Source: Mesorhizobium sp.
GTDB taxonomy: Bacteria; Pseudomonadota; Alphaproteobacteria; Rhizobiales; Rhizobiaceae
Reading direction: 5' to 3'
Assembly: GCF_023954305.1 (NCBI RefSeq)
Contig: NZ_JAMLIG010000001.1
Location: 3,368,001 to 3,432,000 of the forward strand
Length of the DNA stretch: 64,000 bases
Shown: positions 42,983 through 51,826 of the stretch, piece by piece
Position numbering within the stretch: the first letter of the stretch is position 1
How the letters are laid out: the number at the start of each line of letters is the position of its first letter
Notes under the pieces: model-generated
What the model was told of the DNA's origin: nothing
The model's database searches: none
The model's input: the letters and a program-made list of their open reading frames with translations, nothing else
Program-made: the position numbers and the translations under genes

Positions 42983-43036
42983 ATGGACTACCAGCTGCGC
43001 TATGCGCCTGCCCGCCTGATTGGGCCTTTCGCCTGA
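42983..43036 (+). CDS. Possible minigene of 17 residues
   Basis: ATG with an excellent GAAGGAGGGCGG ribosome-binding site opens a 17-codon frame (MDYQLRYAPARLIGPFA) in the 293-bp space between trmL and the 85-residue gene at 43125. No repeated amino acids suggest attenuation. It may be a short regulatory frame or a decayed gene start. Confidence 0.3.
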   Translation: MDYQLRYAPARLIGPFA

Positions 43037-43124
43037 CGGCACCCCGGTTCGACCGATCCTGACATTTTGAGCATCGTTCGCTGGGCCTGCCCGTAAAGCC
43101 AATCGCTTTCCGTGGAGTTCGACG

Positions 43125-43382
43125 ATGCATGCCAAGCCGGGTCACCCCGCACATACCGCCCTTCCGACGCCCGCCGACGCAGCCCCTGTAGGGCTTTCCG
43201 TCAATGGACTGACAGCAGCCTTCAGCAAGGCGCTTGGCGGTCCGCCGGCCAGGCCCCATCTTGCCGCTGCGTCCGGCCTCAAGGGGGCGAGGGCGGCCGT
43301 GAAGGCCAAATCCGCCGGTCCGCTCGGTTCCGACCGCGGCGTGACCGCGAAACCGATCGCGCCGCGCAGCGGACACAGGTGA
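43125..43382 (+). CDS. Hypothetical disordered protein of 85 residues
   Basis: An Ala/Pro/Gly/Lys-rich, probably disordered 85-residue frame (HPAHTALPTPADAAPVGLSV) ending 4 bp before the ABC exporter start. GTGGAG precedes its ATG. The composition is close to what GC-rich noncoding DNA gives, so it may not be a gene. If real it is the first gene of the exporter operon. Confidence 0.4.
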   Translation: MHAKPGHPAHTALPTPADAAPVGLSVNGLTAAFSKALGGPPARPHLAAASGLKGARAAVKAKSAGPLGSDRGVTAKPIAPRSGHR

Positions 43383-43386
43383 GACC

Positions 43387-45270
43387 ATGATGAATTCCAT
43401 CTTCCGCTGGTTCGAGAGCCGGCTCGATCCGTTCCCCGACGCCGAGCCGACGGAGCCGCCGCGCACCTTCCTCGCCTTCTGCCTGCACTACGCCAGGGGC
43501 ACCTGGCCGCTGATCATCGCCGGTGCGATCTTCTCGGCCGGCATCGCCATTGCCGAAGTGTGGATGTTCGGCTTCGTCGGCAATATCGTCGACTGGCTGT
43601 CGGCGCAGTCGCGCGAGACCTTTCTCCAGACGGAGAAATGGAAGCTCGCCGGCATGGGCTTCATCGTGCTCGTCCTGCTGCCGGCCATGGTCTTCGCGCA
43701 GTCGCTGTTCAACCAGCAGTCGCTGATGGGCAATTTTCCGATGCGCATCCGCTGGATGGTGCACCGCTACCTGCTCAAGCAGTCGATGACGTTCTACCAG
43801 GACGAGTTCGCCGGCAGGGTGGCCACCAAGCTGATGCAGACGGCGCTGGCGATCCGCGAGTGCATCGTCAAGCTGGTCGACGTGCTCAACTATGTCGTCG
43901 TCTATTTCCTCGGCATGCTTGTCATCATCGGCTCGTCCGACTGGCGGCTGGCGCTGCCGCTCGTCGGCTGGATCGCGGCCTATATCGGCCTGCTATACTA
44001 CTTCATCCCCCGCCTCGGCCGCGTGGCCGAGGAGCAGGCCGACGCGCGCTCGATGATGACCGGCCGCGTGGTCGACAGCTACACCAACATCCAGACGGTG
44101 AAGCTGTTCAGCCATTCGCGGCGCGAGGCGGCCTATGCGCGCCAGGGCATGAGCGAGTTCCTCGACACGGTCTACCGGTCGATGCGGCTCGTCACCGGCC
44201 TCTACGGCACGCTCTACGTGCTCAACTCGACCCTGCTCATCGTCATCTCCGCGCTGGCGATCTGGTTCTGGCTGGGCGACGTCGTCACCATCGGCGCCGT
44301 CGCCGTGGCGATGGCGCTGGTGCTCAGGCTCTGGGGCATGTCGCAGTGGATCATGTGGGAGGTGTCGGCGCTGTTCGAGAACATCGGCACCGTGCAGGAC
44401 GGCATCACCTCGATCGCGCTGCCCCGCCTCGTTGAGGACAGGCCCGGCGCGAAGGACATCGTCGTCTCGCGCGGCGACCTCGTCTTCGAGGACGTGCGCT
44501 TCCACTACGGCAAGAAGCGCGGCGTCATCGAGGGGCTGACGCTCGCCGTCAAGGCCGGCGAGAAGATCGGCGTCGTCGGCCGCTCCGGCGCCGGCAAGTC
44601 GACGCTCGTCAACCTTCTGCTGCGCTTCTACGACATCGAGGGCGGCCGCATCCTGATCGACGGGCAGGACATTGCCGAAGTCACGCAGGACAGCCTGCGC
44701 GCCAATATCGGCGTGGTGACGCAGGACACGTCGCTGCTGCACCGCTCGGTGCGCGACAACATCACCTACGGCCGCCCCGATGCGACCGAGGAGATGATGC
44801 TGGAGGCAGCCCGCAGGGCGGAGATCGACGGCTTCATCCAGGGTCTGCGCGATCCGAAGGGCCGCACGGGCTACGACGCGCATGTCGGCGAGCGCGGCGT
44901 GAAGCTCTCGGGCGGCCAGCGGCAGCGCGTCGCGATCGCACGCGTCATGCTCAAGGACGCGCCGATCCTGATTCTCGACGAGGCGACCTCGGCGCTCGAT
45001 TCCGAGGTCGAGGCGGCGATCCAGGAGAACCTCTACCGGCTGATGGAGGGCAAGACGGTGATCGCCATCGCGCACCGGCTCTCCACCATCGCGGCTATGG
45101 ACCGGCTGATCGTCATGGACAAGGGCCGCATCGTCGAGGACGGCACGCACGAGGAACTCGTCGCGCGGGGAGGGCTCTACGCCCAGCTCTGGGCACGCCA
45201 GTCGGGCGGCTTCCTGCTGCACGAAGACGGGCCAGAGGAGGAAGGCAAGGTCGAGGCGGCGGCGGAGTAG
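43387..45270 (+). CDS. ABC exporter half-transporter (permease-ATPase fusion), first of a pair
   Basis: A 627-residue type IV exporter subunit. Six transmembrane helices lie in residues 25-330, followed by a nucleotide-binding domain: Walker A VVGRSGAGKST (near 395), signature LSGGQRQRVAIARVML, Walker B ILILDEATSALD, H-loop IAIAHRLST. Half-transporters dimerise, and the neighbouring 45547 gene, built alike, suggests a heterodimer. Substrate unknown; lipids, peptides or drugs are typical. The intervening gap holds a large palindromic repeat. Confidence 0.9.
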   Translation: MMNSIFRWFESRLDPFPDAEPTEPPRTFLAFCLHYARGTWPLIIAGAIFSAGIAIAEVWMFGFVGNIVDWLSAQSRETFLQTEKWKLAGMGFIVLVLLPAMVFAQSLFNQQSLMGNFPMRIRWMVHRYLLKQSMTFYQDEFAGRVATKLMQTALAIRECIVKLVDVLNYVVVYFLGMLVIIGSSDWRLALPLVGWIAAYIGLLYYFIPRLGRVAEEQADARSMMTGRVVDSYTNIQTVKLFSHSRREAAYARQGMSEFLDTVYRSMRLVTGLYGTLYVLNSTLLIVISALAIWFWLGDVVTIGAVAVAMALVLRLWGMSQWIMWEVSALFENIGTVQDGITSIALPRLVEDRPGAKDIVVSRGDLVFEDVRFHYGKKRGVIEGLTLAVKAGEKIGVVGRSGAGKSTLVNLLLRFYDIEGGRILIDGQDIAEVTQDSLRANIGVVTQDTSLLHRSVRDNITYGRPDATEEMMLEAARRAEIDGFIQGLRDPKGRTGYDAHVGERGVKLSGGQRQRVAIARVMLKDAPILILDEATSALDSEVEAAIQENLYRLMEGKTVIAIAHRLSTIAAMDRLIVMDKGRIVEDGTHEELVARGGLYAQLWARQSGGFLLHEDGPEEEGKVEAAAE

Positions 45271-45290
45271 AAGGCAAGCCTCCGAGAATG

Positions 45291-45468
45291 GCGCAGCCCC
45301 CCTCACCCGGCCCCCGCTTCGCTCGGCCACCCTCTCCCCGAGGGGAGAGGGGGTCTGCGACCGTCGCGGCCAATCGCCATTCCAGATGGCGCAGACGACC
45401 GCGAACCTCCTCTCCCCTCGGGGAGAGGGTGGCCGAGCGAAGCGGAGGCCGGGTGAGGGGGGCTGCGC
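45291..45468. repeat. Palindromic intergenic element, type C
   Basis: A 178-bp element between the two exporter genes, with arms of about 60 bases (GCGCAGCCCCCCTCACCCGG... and its complement at the right end, ending in GGGTGAGGGGGGCTGCGC). CCACCCTCTCCCC / GGGGAGAGGGTGG and GCTTCGCTCGG / CCGAGCGAAGC are matched blocks. The loop region repeats part of GGCGCAGAC. Would fold into a very stable cruciform or RNA hairpin. Confidence 0.9.
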
Positions 45469-45546
45469 CTCGATCACCCATTACATTTCCGTCATCCTGA
45501 CATTGGGGGGATGTCCGGCCGGGGGCAGGGGACTACATTGACGCCG

Positions 45547-47418
45547 ATGACCGATTCCAAGACCCTCCAGGACCGCTTCTATTCCCCGTACGAGAACGTG
45601 GTCGACGCCTTCGCCGACACCGACCGTCCGGTGCTGCCGAAGGATGCCTGGCAATTCATCCTGTTCTTCGCGCGCCAGGCGAAACTGCCCTTCGTGCTGC
45701 TTCTGATCGCCGGCGGCCTGTCGGGCGCGGTCGACGCCGCGCTCTACTGGTCGGTCGGCTGGCTGATCGACCTGCTCGACGCCGCCTCGCCGGCGACGCT
45801 GCTCAGGGACTACTGGCCGCATCTTACAGCCTTCCTGTTCCTGATCCTCGTCGTCCGCGCCGCGGTGATGATCGGCAACGCGATCGTCGAGCAGCAGGTC
45901 GTGGTGCCCAACTTCTATCAGATGGTGCGCTGGCAGGCGTTCCGGCGCGTCATGGACCAACCCTACGAGTTCTACCAGAACGACTTCGCCGGCCGCATCG
46001 CCACCAAGATCCTGCAGGGTGGGGAGGCGACGGGCGATTTCATCGTCTCGTCGCTGCAGACGGTGTGGAGCTTCCTCACCTTCCTGATCCTCGCCGCGAC
46101 GATCCTCGGCGCGCTCGATCCGGTGATGGGGCTGGTGCTGGCGGTCTGGATCGCGGCCTATCTCGCCGCTGCCTGGTATCTCTTGCCGCCGCTGCGACGG
46201 GCAGGGCGGCGCACCGCCGACGAGCGCTCGGTCGTCAACGGCCGCATCGTCGACGCCTTCACCAACATCATGGCGGTGAAGCTGTTCGATTCGGGCGGCC
46301 GCGAGCATGGCTATGTGCGCGAGAGCATGCAGCGCTATCTCGACGCGGTGAAGCAGTTGACCCGCTCGATCACTACCGTGCGCGCCGCTGTCGCGCTGCT
46401 CAACGGCTTCATGATGGCGGCCGTCGCCATTCTCGCCATCAACAAGTGGATGGGCGGCAGCGCCACCACCGGCGAGGTGGCGGCCGCGCTCGGCCTCGTC
46501 TTCCGGCTCAACCAGATGTCCGGCTACATGATGTTCAACATCAACGGCCTGATCCGCAATTTCGCGACCGTCCAGGATGCGACCACGGTCATCTCCGTCG
46601 ATCCCGGCATCAAGGACGCGCCGGGCGCCGAAATCATGCCGCGCGCCAGGGGCGATCTCGTCTTCGACGACGTCTCGTTCCACTACGGCAAGACGAGCGG
46701 CATCCTGTCCAACCTCGACCTGCATGTCCGCCCCGGCGAGCGCGTGGCGCTGGTCGGCCCATCCGGCGCCGGCAAGACGACGATCGTCAACCTGGCACTC
46801 CGGCTCTTCGACGTCGAGGGCGGCCGCATCCTGCTCGACGGGCGCGACATCCGCTCGGTCACTCAAGCCTCGCTGCGCGCCCAGTTCGGCGTCGTCAGCC
46901 AGGACGCGATGCTGATGCACCGTTCGATCCGCGACAACATCGCCTACGGCAAGCCGGACGCGAGCGAGGAGGAGATCGTCGCCGCCGCGAAGAAGGCGTC
47001 GGCGCACGACTTCATCGTCAACGTCGCCGATCCCAAGGGCCGCAGGGGCTACGACGCCCATGTCGGCGAACGCGGCGTGAAGCTTTCGGGCGGCCAGCGC
47101 CAGCGCATCGCGATCGCCCGGATGATGCTCAAGAACGCGCCGATCCTGATCCTCGACGAGGCCACCTCGGCGCTCGATTCCGAGATCGAGGCGGCGATCC
47201 AGGAAAACCTCTATTCGATGATGGAGGGCAAGACCGTCATCGCCGTCGCCCACCGGCTGTCGACCATCGCCGCGCTCGACCGGCTGGTCGTCATCGACAA
47301 TGGCCGCATCGTCGAGGAGGGCACGCATGAGAGCCTGATCGCCAGAGGCGGCCTCTACGCCAAGCTGTGGGAGCGCCAGTCCGGCGGCTTCCTGGCGGAT
47401 CGGCTGGCCGCGGAGTAG
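45547..47418 (+). CDS. ABC exporter half-transporter, second of a pair
   Basis: A 623-residue permease-ATPase fusion closely similar to the preceding one. The membrane domain covers about residues 40-325; the nucleotide-binding domain has VGPSGAGKTT, LSGGQRQRIAIARMML, ILILDEATSALD and VAVAHRLST. Catalytic Glu and H-loop His are intact in both proteins, so if they form a heterodimer both sites could be active. The start is uncertain: TTG at 45538 has a better AGGGG spacing, ATG at 45511 sits directly on a G-run. Confidence 0.9.
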   Translation: MTDSKTLQDRFYSPYENVVDAFADTDRPVLPKDAWQFILFFARQAKLPFVLLLIAGGLSGAVDAALYWSVGWLIDLLDAASPATLLRDYWPHLTAFLFLILVVRAAVMIGNAIVEQQVVVPNFYQMVRWQAFRRVMDQPYEFYQNDFAGRIATKILQGGEATGDFIVSSLQTVWSFLTFLILAATILGALDPVMGLVLAVWIAAYLAAAWYLLPPLRRAGRRTADERSVVNGRIVDAFTNIMAVKLFDSGGREHGYVRESMQRYLDAVKQLTRSITTVRAAVALLNGFMMAAVAILAINKWMGGSATTGEVAAALGLVFRLNQMSGYMMFNINGLIRNFATVQDATTVISVDPGIKDAPGAEIMPRARGDLVFDDVSFHYGKTSGILSNLDLHVRPGERVALVGPSGAGKTTIVNLALRLFDVEGGRILLDGRDIRSVTQASLRAQFGVVSQDAMLMHRSIRDNIAYGKPDASEEEIVAAAKKASAHDFIVNVADPKGRRGYDAHVGERGVKLSGGQRQRIAIARMMLKNAPILILDEATSALDSEIEAAIQENLYSMMEGKTVIAVAHRLSTIAALDRLVVIDNGRIVEEGTHESLIARGGLYAKLWERQSGGFLADRLAAE

Positions 47419-47426
47419 CGCCGCCA

Positions 47427-47750
47427 ATGTCGCTCAGACTGCCCGGCCGCATCACCGTCGAACGCGCCTCCAGCGCCACCGGCCTGCAGCCGGTGGAGCA
47501 CGAGATCCTGGGCGAGATGGCAAGCTCGCTCGGCCACGCCGGGCGCAGGGTCGAGCAGGCGCTGGCGAAGCTCGCGGAGGACGAAGCCGGCCTCGAAGGC
47601 GAGGCGCGCGAAAAGCGGCTTCGCGCCGTTGCCGCGGCCGTCCAGGCCTATTTCATCCAGCGCGAGCTCTGCGGCATGCGCCGCCACGACGACGTCATCC
47701 GCGAGATGGGCATTCCGAGACGAGTGCTGGCTAGGCTGGGGGCGCGGTAG
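47427..47750 (+). CDS. Small helical protein, unknown function
   Basis: A 107-residue, mainly helical protein (VEHEILGEMASSLGHAGRRV and AAVQAYFIQRELCGMRRHDD) seen widely in rhizobia; it may belong to the DUF6665 family, but that is from memory. It begins 8 bp after the second exporter gene, implying co-transcription. No transmembrane segment. Function unknown. Confidence 0.7.
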   Translation: MSLRLPGRITVERASSATGLQPVEHEILGEMASSLGHAGRRVEQALAKLAEDEAGLEGEAREKRLRAVAAAVQAYFIQRELCGMRRHDDVIREMGIPRRVLARLGAR

Positions 47751-47756
47751 CGGGGG

Positions 47757-48191
47757 CTATTTCGACGCGTAGATGGCGCAGGGGCCTATCTGCTCGACCT
47801 TGTAGCGCTTGCGCGCTTGATTGCACTGGGCCATGGCCACGGCTTCGGCACGCCCCTGCGATCCCGAGTTGTATCCCGCGCCGCAAACGAAGCCGCTGCC
47901 GCCGAAGTAATCGACGGTGGTCGCGGCGAACGCGGAATGTCCGGAGGCGGCGACATAGCGCTTGTACATTGCCCCGCAGCCGCCCCGCCAATCCGCGAGG
48001 AACATCAGCTTGCGCCTCACGTCGCCCTCGCTGCCGGCGAGACCGCCCGACCTGCGAGGCTTCTGCGACTTGGCCGCGACGGTTTCCCACCTGAGCGCAG
48101 GCTGCCTTTCGTCGGCCGACGCATAGTCCGTCGTCAAGCCAACGCAAACGAGCGGCGCAAATGCCGCCGCAACAACCAGCACATTCCTCAT
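47757..48191 (-). CDS. Secreted hypothetical protein (DUF4189-like)
   Basis: A 144-residue protein with a signal peptide (MRNVLVVAAAFAPLVCVGLT, continuing to a likely cut near residue 26). The C-terminal half, YVAASGHSAFAA through GYNSGSQGRAEAVAMAQCNQ and GPCAIYA, follows the pattern of DUF4189-type repeats with paired cysteines. Likely periplasmic; function unknown. Its stop lies 6 bp from that of the convergent preceding gene. Confidence 0.7.
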   Translation of the reverse strand: MRNVLVVAAAFAPLVCVGLTTDYASADERQPALRWETVAAKSQKPRRSGGLAGSEGDVRRKLMFLADWRGGCGAMYKRYVAASGHSAFAATTVDYFGGSGFVCGAGYNSGSQGRAEAVAMAQCNQARKRYKVEQIGPCAIYASK

Positions 48192-48676
48192 CGCGATACC
48201 CCTATTCGTCGCCGCCGTCCTGCGGCCAGTTCAATACCCGAATTCGAATGTATCAATATTGATCGGACTATAAATTTGCGCAAGCCAGCTTTTCGGTCAA
48301 TATTATCAGCTCCGGTCCACTAATAAATGTCCTTTTCTCTGAACGGTAGGGAGAATGAACGGTCGGTGAATGACCATGATCTTGGCGTCGGCCGAATTTC
48401 CTTCGGTTCCCGGCGCACGAGATGTCCGAAAGAGGCGCACCACGGAACGGCGTGACGCTGGAAATGGAGCGTCGATCGGGCTGCTTTCGCGAACCTTCCA
48501 CACCCCCGCGACAAACTGCCCACCGCCCGTTTCGGCGTCTGGACAAGGCCTATCCGGACGCATAGAAACCTCGCCACAATATTGCCCGACTCCGAGCCGG
48601 GCGACGTTGCGCGCGCGAGCGCAAACGCCGCCCGATCGACACTGAAGGCAGTGCGAGACGAAAGGACGATTGTCAC
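48192..48676. other. 485-bp non-coding region between a secreted-protein gene and petA
   Basis: No credible gene. The left half (48235-48360) is strikingly AT-rich for this genome and contains the perfect palindrome ATCAATATTGAT (48252-48263) and a related GTCAATATTAT at 48297; it is the upstream region of the minus-strand secreted protein. The right half is ordinary GC-rich sequence and must hold the petABC promoter, which I could not place. AAAGGA lies 14 bases before petA. Confidence 0.6.
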
Positions 48677-49240
48677 GTGAGCGCGACCGAAACAGCCGAT
48701 CCCAATCGCCGCGATTTCCTCTACATCGCCACGGGTGCTGCCGGCGTCGTCGGCGTCGCAGCCGTCGCCTGGCCCTTCATCGACCAGATGCGGCCGGACG
48801 CCTCCACTCGGGCGCTCGCCGCCATCGAAGTCGACGTATCGGCGATCGAGCCGGGCATGTCGGTGACGGCCAAGTGGCGCGGCAAGCCGGTGTTCATCCG
48901 CAACCGCACGGATGCCGAGGTCGAGGCCGCCAAGGCGGTCCAGCTCGAGGAACTCAAGGACCCGGTGGCGCGCAACGCCAATATCTCGGCTGATGCGCCG
49001 GCCACCGATCTGGATCGTTCGGCCGGTGAGGGCAAGGAGAACTGGCTGGTGATGGTCGGCGTCTGCACCCATCTCGGCTGCGTGCCGCTTGGCCAGCAGG
49101 GCGATTTCGGCGGCTGGTTCTGCCCATGCCACGGCTCGCACTACGACACGGCCGGCCGCATCCGTAAGGGCCCGGCGCCCGAGAACCTCGCGGTCCCGGT
49201 GTTCTCGTTCATCTCCGACACCAAGATCAAGATCGGCTGA
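48677..49240 (+). CDS. petA: Ubiquinol-cytochrome c reductase iron-sulfur (Rieske) subunit
   Basis: A 187-residue Rieske protein of the bc1 complex, the electron-accepting subunit at the quinol oxidation site. Twin-arginine signal/anchor RRDFLYIATGAAGVVGV is at residue 11 and on; the 2Fe-2S ligands are in CTHLGC and CPCHGS near residues 133 and 153. Start is GTG at 48677 with AAAGGA upstream. First gene of the petABC operon, 11 bp from petB. Confidence 0.95.
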   Translation: MSATETADPNRRDFLYIATGAAGVVGVAAVAWPFIDQMRPDASTRALAAIEVDVSAIEPGMSVTAKWRGKPVFIRNRTDAEVEAAKAVQLEELKDPVARNANISADAPATDLDRSAGEGKENWLVMVGVCTHLGCVPLGQQGDFGGWFCPCHGSHYDTAGRIRKGPAPENLAVPVFSFISDTKIKIG

Positions 49241-49251
49241 GGGGCATAGCC

Positions 49252-50556
49252 ATGAGCGGTGGACATTCGACCTACACGCCAACCTCGGGCCTCGGCCGCT
49301 GGATCGACCAGCGCATGCCGCTGCCCCGGCTGATGTACGATTCCTTCGTGGCCTATCCGGTGCCGCGCAACCTGAACTATGCCTACACCTTCGGCGGCAT
49401 TCTCTCGATCATGCTGGTGGCGCAGATCGTCACCGGCGTTGTGCTGGCCATGCACTACGCGGCCGAAACGACGCTCGCCTTCAACTCTGTCGAGAAGATC
49501 ATGCGCGACGTCAACTCCGGCTGGCTGTTGCGCTACCTGCACGCCAACGGCGCGTCGTTCTTCTTTATCGCCGTCTATATCCATATCATGCGCGGGCTCT
49601 ACTACGGCTCCTACAAGGCGCCGCGCGAGCTCTTGTGGATCCTCGGCTGCATCATCTACCTCCTGATGATGGCGACGGGCTTCATGGGTTACGTTCTGCC
49701 CTGGGGCCAGATGTCCTTCTGGGGCGCCACCGTCATCACCGGCTTCTTCTCGGCGATCCCGCTCGTCGGAGCCTGGATTCAGGAACTGCTGCTTGGCGGT
49801 TTCGCGGTCGACAACCCGACGCTCAACCGCTTCTTCTCGCTGCACTACCTCTTGCCCTTCATGATCGCCGGCGTCGTCATCCTGCACATCTGGGCGCTGC
49901 ACGTCACCGGCCAGACCAATCCGACCGGCATCGAGGTCAAGTCGAAGACCGACACCGTGCCGTTCTCGCCGCACGCGACCGCCAAGGACGCGTTCGCGAT
50001 GGTCGTGTTCCTCGCCGTGTTCGCCTATTTCGTTTTCTACATCCCGAATTTCCTCGGCCATCCCGACAACTACATCGTGGCCAACCCGCTGAAGACGCCG
50101 GCGCACATCGTGCCCGAATGGTACTACCTGCCGTTCTACGCCATCCTTCGCGCGATCACCTTCAACATCGGGCCGATCGACTCCAAGCTCGGCGGCGTGC
50201 TCGCCATGTTCGGCTCGATCGCGGTGCTGTTCTTCGTGCCGTGGCTCGACACGTCCAAGGTGCGCTCGGCGGTCTACCGCCCGTGGTACAAGCTGTTCTT
50301 CTGGCTCTTCGTCATCAACGCCGTGATGCTCGGCTGGCTGGGCTCGCGGCCGGCGGAAGGGGTCTTCGTGATCCTGTCGCAGATCGGCACGCTCTACTAC
50401 TTCGCCTTCTTCCTCATCATCATGCCGGTGCTGGGTCTCATCGAGACGCCGCGCAAGCTCCCGAATTCGATTACGGAAGCGGTGCTGGAGAAGAACAAGG
50501 GCGCGGCCGCCGCGCATCCGGTGGGTGCGACCGCCGCGCCGGAAACCAAAGGCTGA
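49252..50556 (+). CDS. petB: Cytochrome b of the bc1 complex
   Basis: A 434-residue inner-membrane subunit with eight or more helices carrying two b hemes and both quinone sites. Heme-ligand histidine regions include LHANGASFFFIAVYIHI and LHYLLPFMIAGVVILHIWALH (key pairs H-x13-H), and the Qo-site PEWY motif occurs as IVPEWYYLPFYAILR. Length fits the non-split bacterial form. Co-transcribed with petA and petC. Confidence 0.97.
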   Translation: MSGGHSTYTPTSGLGRWIDQRMPLPRLMYDSFVAYPVPRNLNYAYTFGGILSIMLVAQIVTGVVLAMHYAAETTLAFNSVEKIMRDVNSGWLLRYLHANGASFFFIAVYIHIMRGLYYGSYKAPRELLWILGCIIYLLMMATGFMGYVLPWGQMSFWGATVITGFFSAIPLVGAWIQELLLGGFAVDNPTLNRFFSLHYLLPFMIAGVVILHIWALHVTGQTNPTGIEVKSKTDTVPFSPHATAKDAFAMVVFLAVFAYFVFYIPNFLGHPDNYIVANPLKTPAHIVPEWYYLPFYAILRAITFNIGPIDSKLGGVLAMFGSIAVLFFVPWLDTSKVRSAVYRPWYKLFFWLFVINAVMLGWLGSRPAEGVFVILSQIGTLYYFAFFLIIMPVLGLIETPRKLPNSITEAVLEKNKGAAAAHPVGATAAPETKG

Positions 50557-50580
50557 GCTGTCGGTCAAAAGGATTTTAAG

Positions 50581-51447
50581 ATGAAGAAGATCCTCATCGG
50601 TTTTGCCGCAGCCGCCGTCGGCCTTGCAGCGCATGTTGGACTGGCGGTTGCGGCCGAGGAGACGGCGCACTCCGCCGCCGAGCCGACGCACTTCCCGATC
50701 AAGAAGCCGCCGGAGATGGACTGGTCCTTCGCCGGCCCGTTCGGCACCTACGACAAGGGCCAGCTGCAGCGCGGCCTCAAGGTCTACAAGGAAGTCTGCG
50801 CCGCCTGCCATTCGATGAAGCTGGTTCCCTTCCGGGCGCTCGAAGATCTCGGCTACAACGAGGCGCAGGTGAAGGCCTTCGCCGCCGAATACGAGGTGCA
50901 GGACGGCCCGAACGCCGACGGCGAGATGTTCACCCGGCCGGCCATCCCGTCCGACTATTTCCCGTCGCCGTTCCCGAACGACGAGGCCGCCGCGGCCGCG
51001 AACGCGGGTGCGGCTCCGCCGGACCTGTCGCTGATCGCCAAGGCGCGCGCCGTCGAGCGCGGCTTCCCGCTGTTCGTCTTCGACATCTTCACGCAATATG
51101 CCGAGGGCGGCCCAGACTACATCCATGCGCTGCTGACCGGCTACGACGAGACGCCGCCGGAGGGAATGGAGATCCCGGAAGGGACCTACTACAACCCCTA
51201 CTTCAACGCGGCGAAGTCTCTCGCCATGCCGAAGCCGATCAACGACGACGCGGTCACCTACGACGACGGCGCGCCGCAGACGGTCGACCAGTATTCGCGC
51301 GACGTCTCCGCCTTCCTGATGTGGGCCGCCGAGCCGCACCTCGAGGCGCGCAAGCAGACCGGCTTCAACGTCATGGTCTTCCTCGTGCTCTTCGCCGGCC
51401 TCGTCTACATGACCAAGCGCAAGATCTGGGCGTCGGTTCCGCACTGA
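50581..51447 (+). CDS. petC: Cytochrome c1
   Basis: A 288-residue periplasmic c-type cytochrome with N-terminal signal peptide, the heme-attachment motif CAACHSMK (about residues 76-83), a methionine-ligand region in FNAAKSLAMPKPI, and a C-terminal membrane anchor (FNVMVFLVLFAGLVYMTKRK). It passes electrons from the Rieske protein to soluble or membrane cytochrome c. AAAAGGATTTT precedes the ATG. Last gene of petABC; a strong terminator follows. Confidence 0.96.
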   Translation: MKKILIGFAAAAVGLAAHVGLAVAAEETAHSAAEPTHFPIKKPPEMDWSFAGPFGTYDKGQLQRGLKVYKEVCAACHSMKLVPFRALEDLGYNEAQVKAFAAEYEVQDGPNADGEMFTRPAIPSDYFPSPFPNDEAAAAANAGAAPPDLSLIAKARAVERGFPLFVFDIFTQYAEGGPDYIHALLTGYDETPPEGMEIPEGTYYNPYFNAAKSLAMPKPINDDAVTYDDGAPQTVDQYSRDVSAFLMWAAEPHLEARKQTGFNVMVFLVLFAGLVYMTKRKIWASVPH

Positions 51448-51469
51448 AGGCTCAGGACGAAACACCTGG

Positions 51470-51494
51470 AAAGGCGCCCCTGCGGCGCCTTTTT
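51470..51494 (+). terminator. Rho-independent terminator of petABC
   Basis: AGGCGCC-(5)-GGCGCCT followed by TTTTT, 25 bp after the petC stop. The stem begins and ends with complementary A and T runs, so it may also serve the convergent pemK-like gene ending at 51494. Confidence 0.9.
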
Positions 51495-51826
51495 CAGTTC
51501 AGCATGCCCGATAATGCGTCGGCACAGCGTACAGCGTCGGCGCTGTTCAGTGTCCCGAGCTTTCGGACGATAAGGCTGTTCGGCATCGTCTGGAACCGCA
51601 GCCTCATGACGCAGGGATGCAGCAGGCCTGCGGATTGGAGGTCGTCGATGGCGACGTCACTCGGCCACGAGGTCCCTTTTGCCGTGGTGATCATCGCGAC
51701 GAGACTGTGTTCGTTGTCGTGGTTGAATCGCGAGCCTGAGAAAACCAGCACCGGTCGCCGCTTTCGAACCGGGATCTCCGTGAAGGGGAACGGCACCACG
51801 ACGACGTCGTATCGCTCACAGATCAC
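51494..51826 (-). CDS. PemK/MazF-like toxin
   Basis: A 110-residue protein with the PemK/MazF barrel: RYDVVVVPFPFTEIPVRKRR (N-terminal strand pair and loop), RPVLVFSG, and SLVAMITTAKGTSWPSDVAI. The family cleaves mRNA in type II toxin-antitoxin systems. I choose GTG at 51826, which removes a non-homologous N-terminus and gives an 11-bp overlap with the upstream gene, the usual toxin-antitoxin coupling. The stop codon abuts the petABC terminator. Confidence 0.82.
   Translation of the reverse strand: MICERYDVVVVPFPFTEIPVRKRRPVLVFSGSRFNHDNEHSLVAMITTAKGTSWPSDVAIDDLQSAGLLHPCVMRLRFQTMPNSLIVRKLGTLNSADAVRCADALSGMLN

Noticed and set aside
45481..47427. Minus-strand 648-codon frame opposite the second exporter
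   Set aside because: Antisense shadow; the sense strand has complete ABC motifs.
48370..48645. Ninety-one-codon frame upstream of petA
   Set aside because: No ribosome-binding site, no motif and random-like composition.
49141..51465. Minus-strand 774-codon frame opposite petABC
   Set aside because: Antisense shadow across three genes of the bc1 complex.
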